A program made the translations under genes and the position numbers. This document shows positions 63,845 to 64,000 of a stretch of DNA of 64,000 bases, one piece after another. The notes beneath the pieces were generated by a model. That model saw only the letters and a list, made by a program, of their open reading frames with translations, did not search any database and was not told the DNA's origin. This DNA comes from Pedobacter segetis. GTDB lineage: Bacteria; Bacteroidota; Bacteroidia; Sphingobacteriales; Sphingobacteriaceae. How positions within the stretch are numbered: position 1 is the first letter of the stretch; each line of letters opens with the position of its first letter. The DNA is taken from the NCBI RefSeq assembly GCF_016623585.1, contig NZ_JAEHFY010000008.1, forward strand, positions 107,072 to 171,071, in the 5' to 3' direction.

Positions 63845-63967
63845 ATGAGTAAAACGAAGCACAAAGAAAAAAAGAAAGAAGACCCTTGTTGGAAAGATTA
63901 CCACCAAGTAGGTACCAAGAAAAAAGATGGCAAAAAAGTGCCTAATTGCGTACCCAAGGATAAATAG
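63845..63967 (+). CDS. 40-residue Lys-rich protein with Cys pair (DPCWK...VPNCVPK)
   Basis: A 40-residue basic protein with the conserved-looking core DPCWKDYHQVGTKKKDGKKV followed by PNCVPKD. The same DPCWKxY...GxKxKxGKxVPNCVP pattern is familiar in small bacterial and phage-encoded proteins of unknown function. The gene is 39 nt after the protease stop, separated by a hairpin, and a further hairpin begins 8 nt after its stop. It is short but the pattern supports it as real. Confidence 0.7.
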   Translation: MSKTKHKEKKKEDPCWKDYHQVGTKKKDGKKVPNCVPKDK

Positions 63968-63975
63968 CAAAAGAA

Positions 63976-64000
63976 GCTGTTCTAGGATGCGAAGAACAGC
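63976..64000 (+). terminator. Probable terminator hairpin, cut by the window end
   Basis: GCTGTTCT (63976-63983) and AGAACAGC (63993-64000) form an 8-bp stem with a 9-nt loop just after the 40-residue gene. The expected T-run would lie beyond the window, so this is not confirmed. Confidence 0.6.

Overview
The window reads as chromosome of a gliding-type Bacteroidota bacterium, most likely Sphingobacteriaceae (Pedobacter-like; the genus is inference). The evidence is low GC, the Bacteroidota-specific gliding/type IX secretion genes gldB, sprE/porW and gldK-gldL-gldM-gldN, a bactofilin-linked ATP synthase operon with the long N-terminal a-subunit extension, a CrtYcd-type carotenoid cluster, and several promoter-like TAnnTTTG boxes of the Bacteroidota sigma factor. 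No tRNA, rRNA, CRISPR array, prophage or intact insertion sequence was seen.

Layout. 1-3 kb: a divergent MsrA coupled to a glyoxalase-fold protein, a small HTH/DUF2975 membrane module bracketed by short inverted repeats, and a PepSY-like secreted protein. 3-8.4 kb: nadE with an outer-membrane barrel gene, diverging from gldB and a patatin phospholipase; small membrane, lipoprotein and lysine-rich genes follow. 8.4-15.6 kb (minus strand): M23 peptidase, bactofilin, atpZ, a small membrane protein, atpB, atpE, atpF, atpH, atpA, atpG; atpD and atpC are not here. 15.7-22.8 kb: sprE/porW, PBP1A and uvrC. 22.8-27.6 kb: gldKLMN. 27.8-31.3 kb: an Omp85-type barrel, a DUF4271 membrane protein and hemD. 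31.4-41.1 kb: hemW, an SDR, a RelE-type toxin-antitoxin pair, a fasciclin protein, a YrdC/Sua5 protein, a LysR regulator, MscS, a class III aminotransferase and a B12-type radical SAM protein. 41.1-47.1 kb: mreC-mreD-mrdA-rodA (without mreB) and a cation/proton antiporter.

47.3-52.5 kb holds five genes with gaps of 0 nt or overlaps of 1-4 nt: Na+ symporter, GNAT acetyltransferase, M20 amidohydrolase, alanine racemase and an ornithine-racemase-like enzyme. It looks like a dedicated D-/N-acyl-amino-acid pathway and is the best candidate here for an undescribed system. 52.7-56.6 kb is a carotenoid cluster (crtI diverging from crtB, a secreted unknown, lycopene cyclase, a cytochrome b5-like mini-protein) with no crtZ. 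57-62 kb has a bacilliredoxin and two tandem VirJ/AcvB-like hydrolases converging on an MprF-like aminoacyl-lipid synthase; the Agrobacterium lpiA/acvB pair suggests a lipid aminoacylation/deacylation system. The window ends with a subtilase carrying a large insertion and a 40-residue gene whose start abuts a strong hairpin.

Intergenic repeats of several kinds are present: a 26-27 bp tandem array with a relative elsewhere, an inverted-repeat-bounded element, a GC-rich element inside the atp operon, and three degenerate short-word tracts. Functions come from motif recognition by eye; no database search was run.
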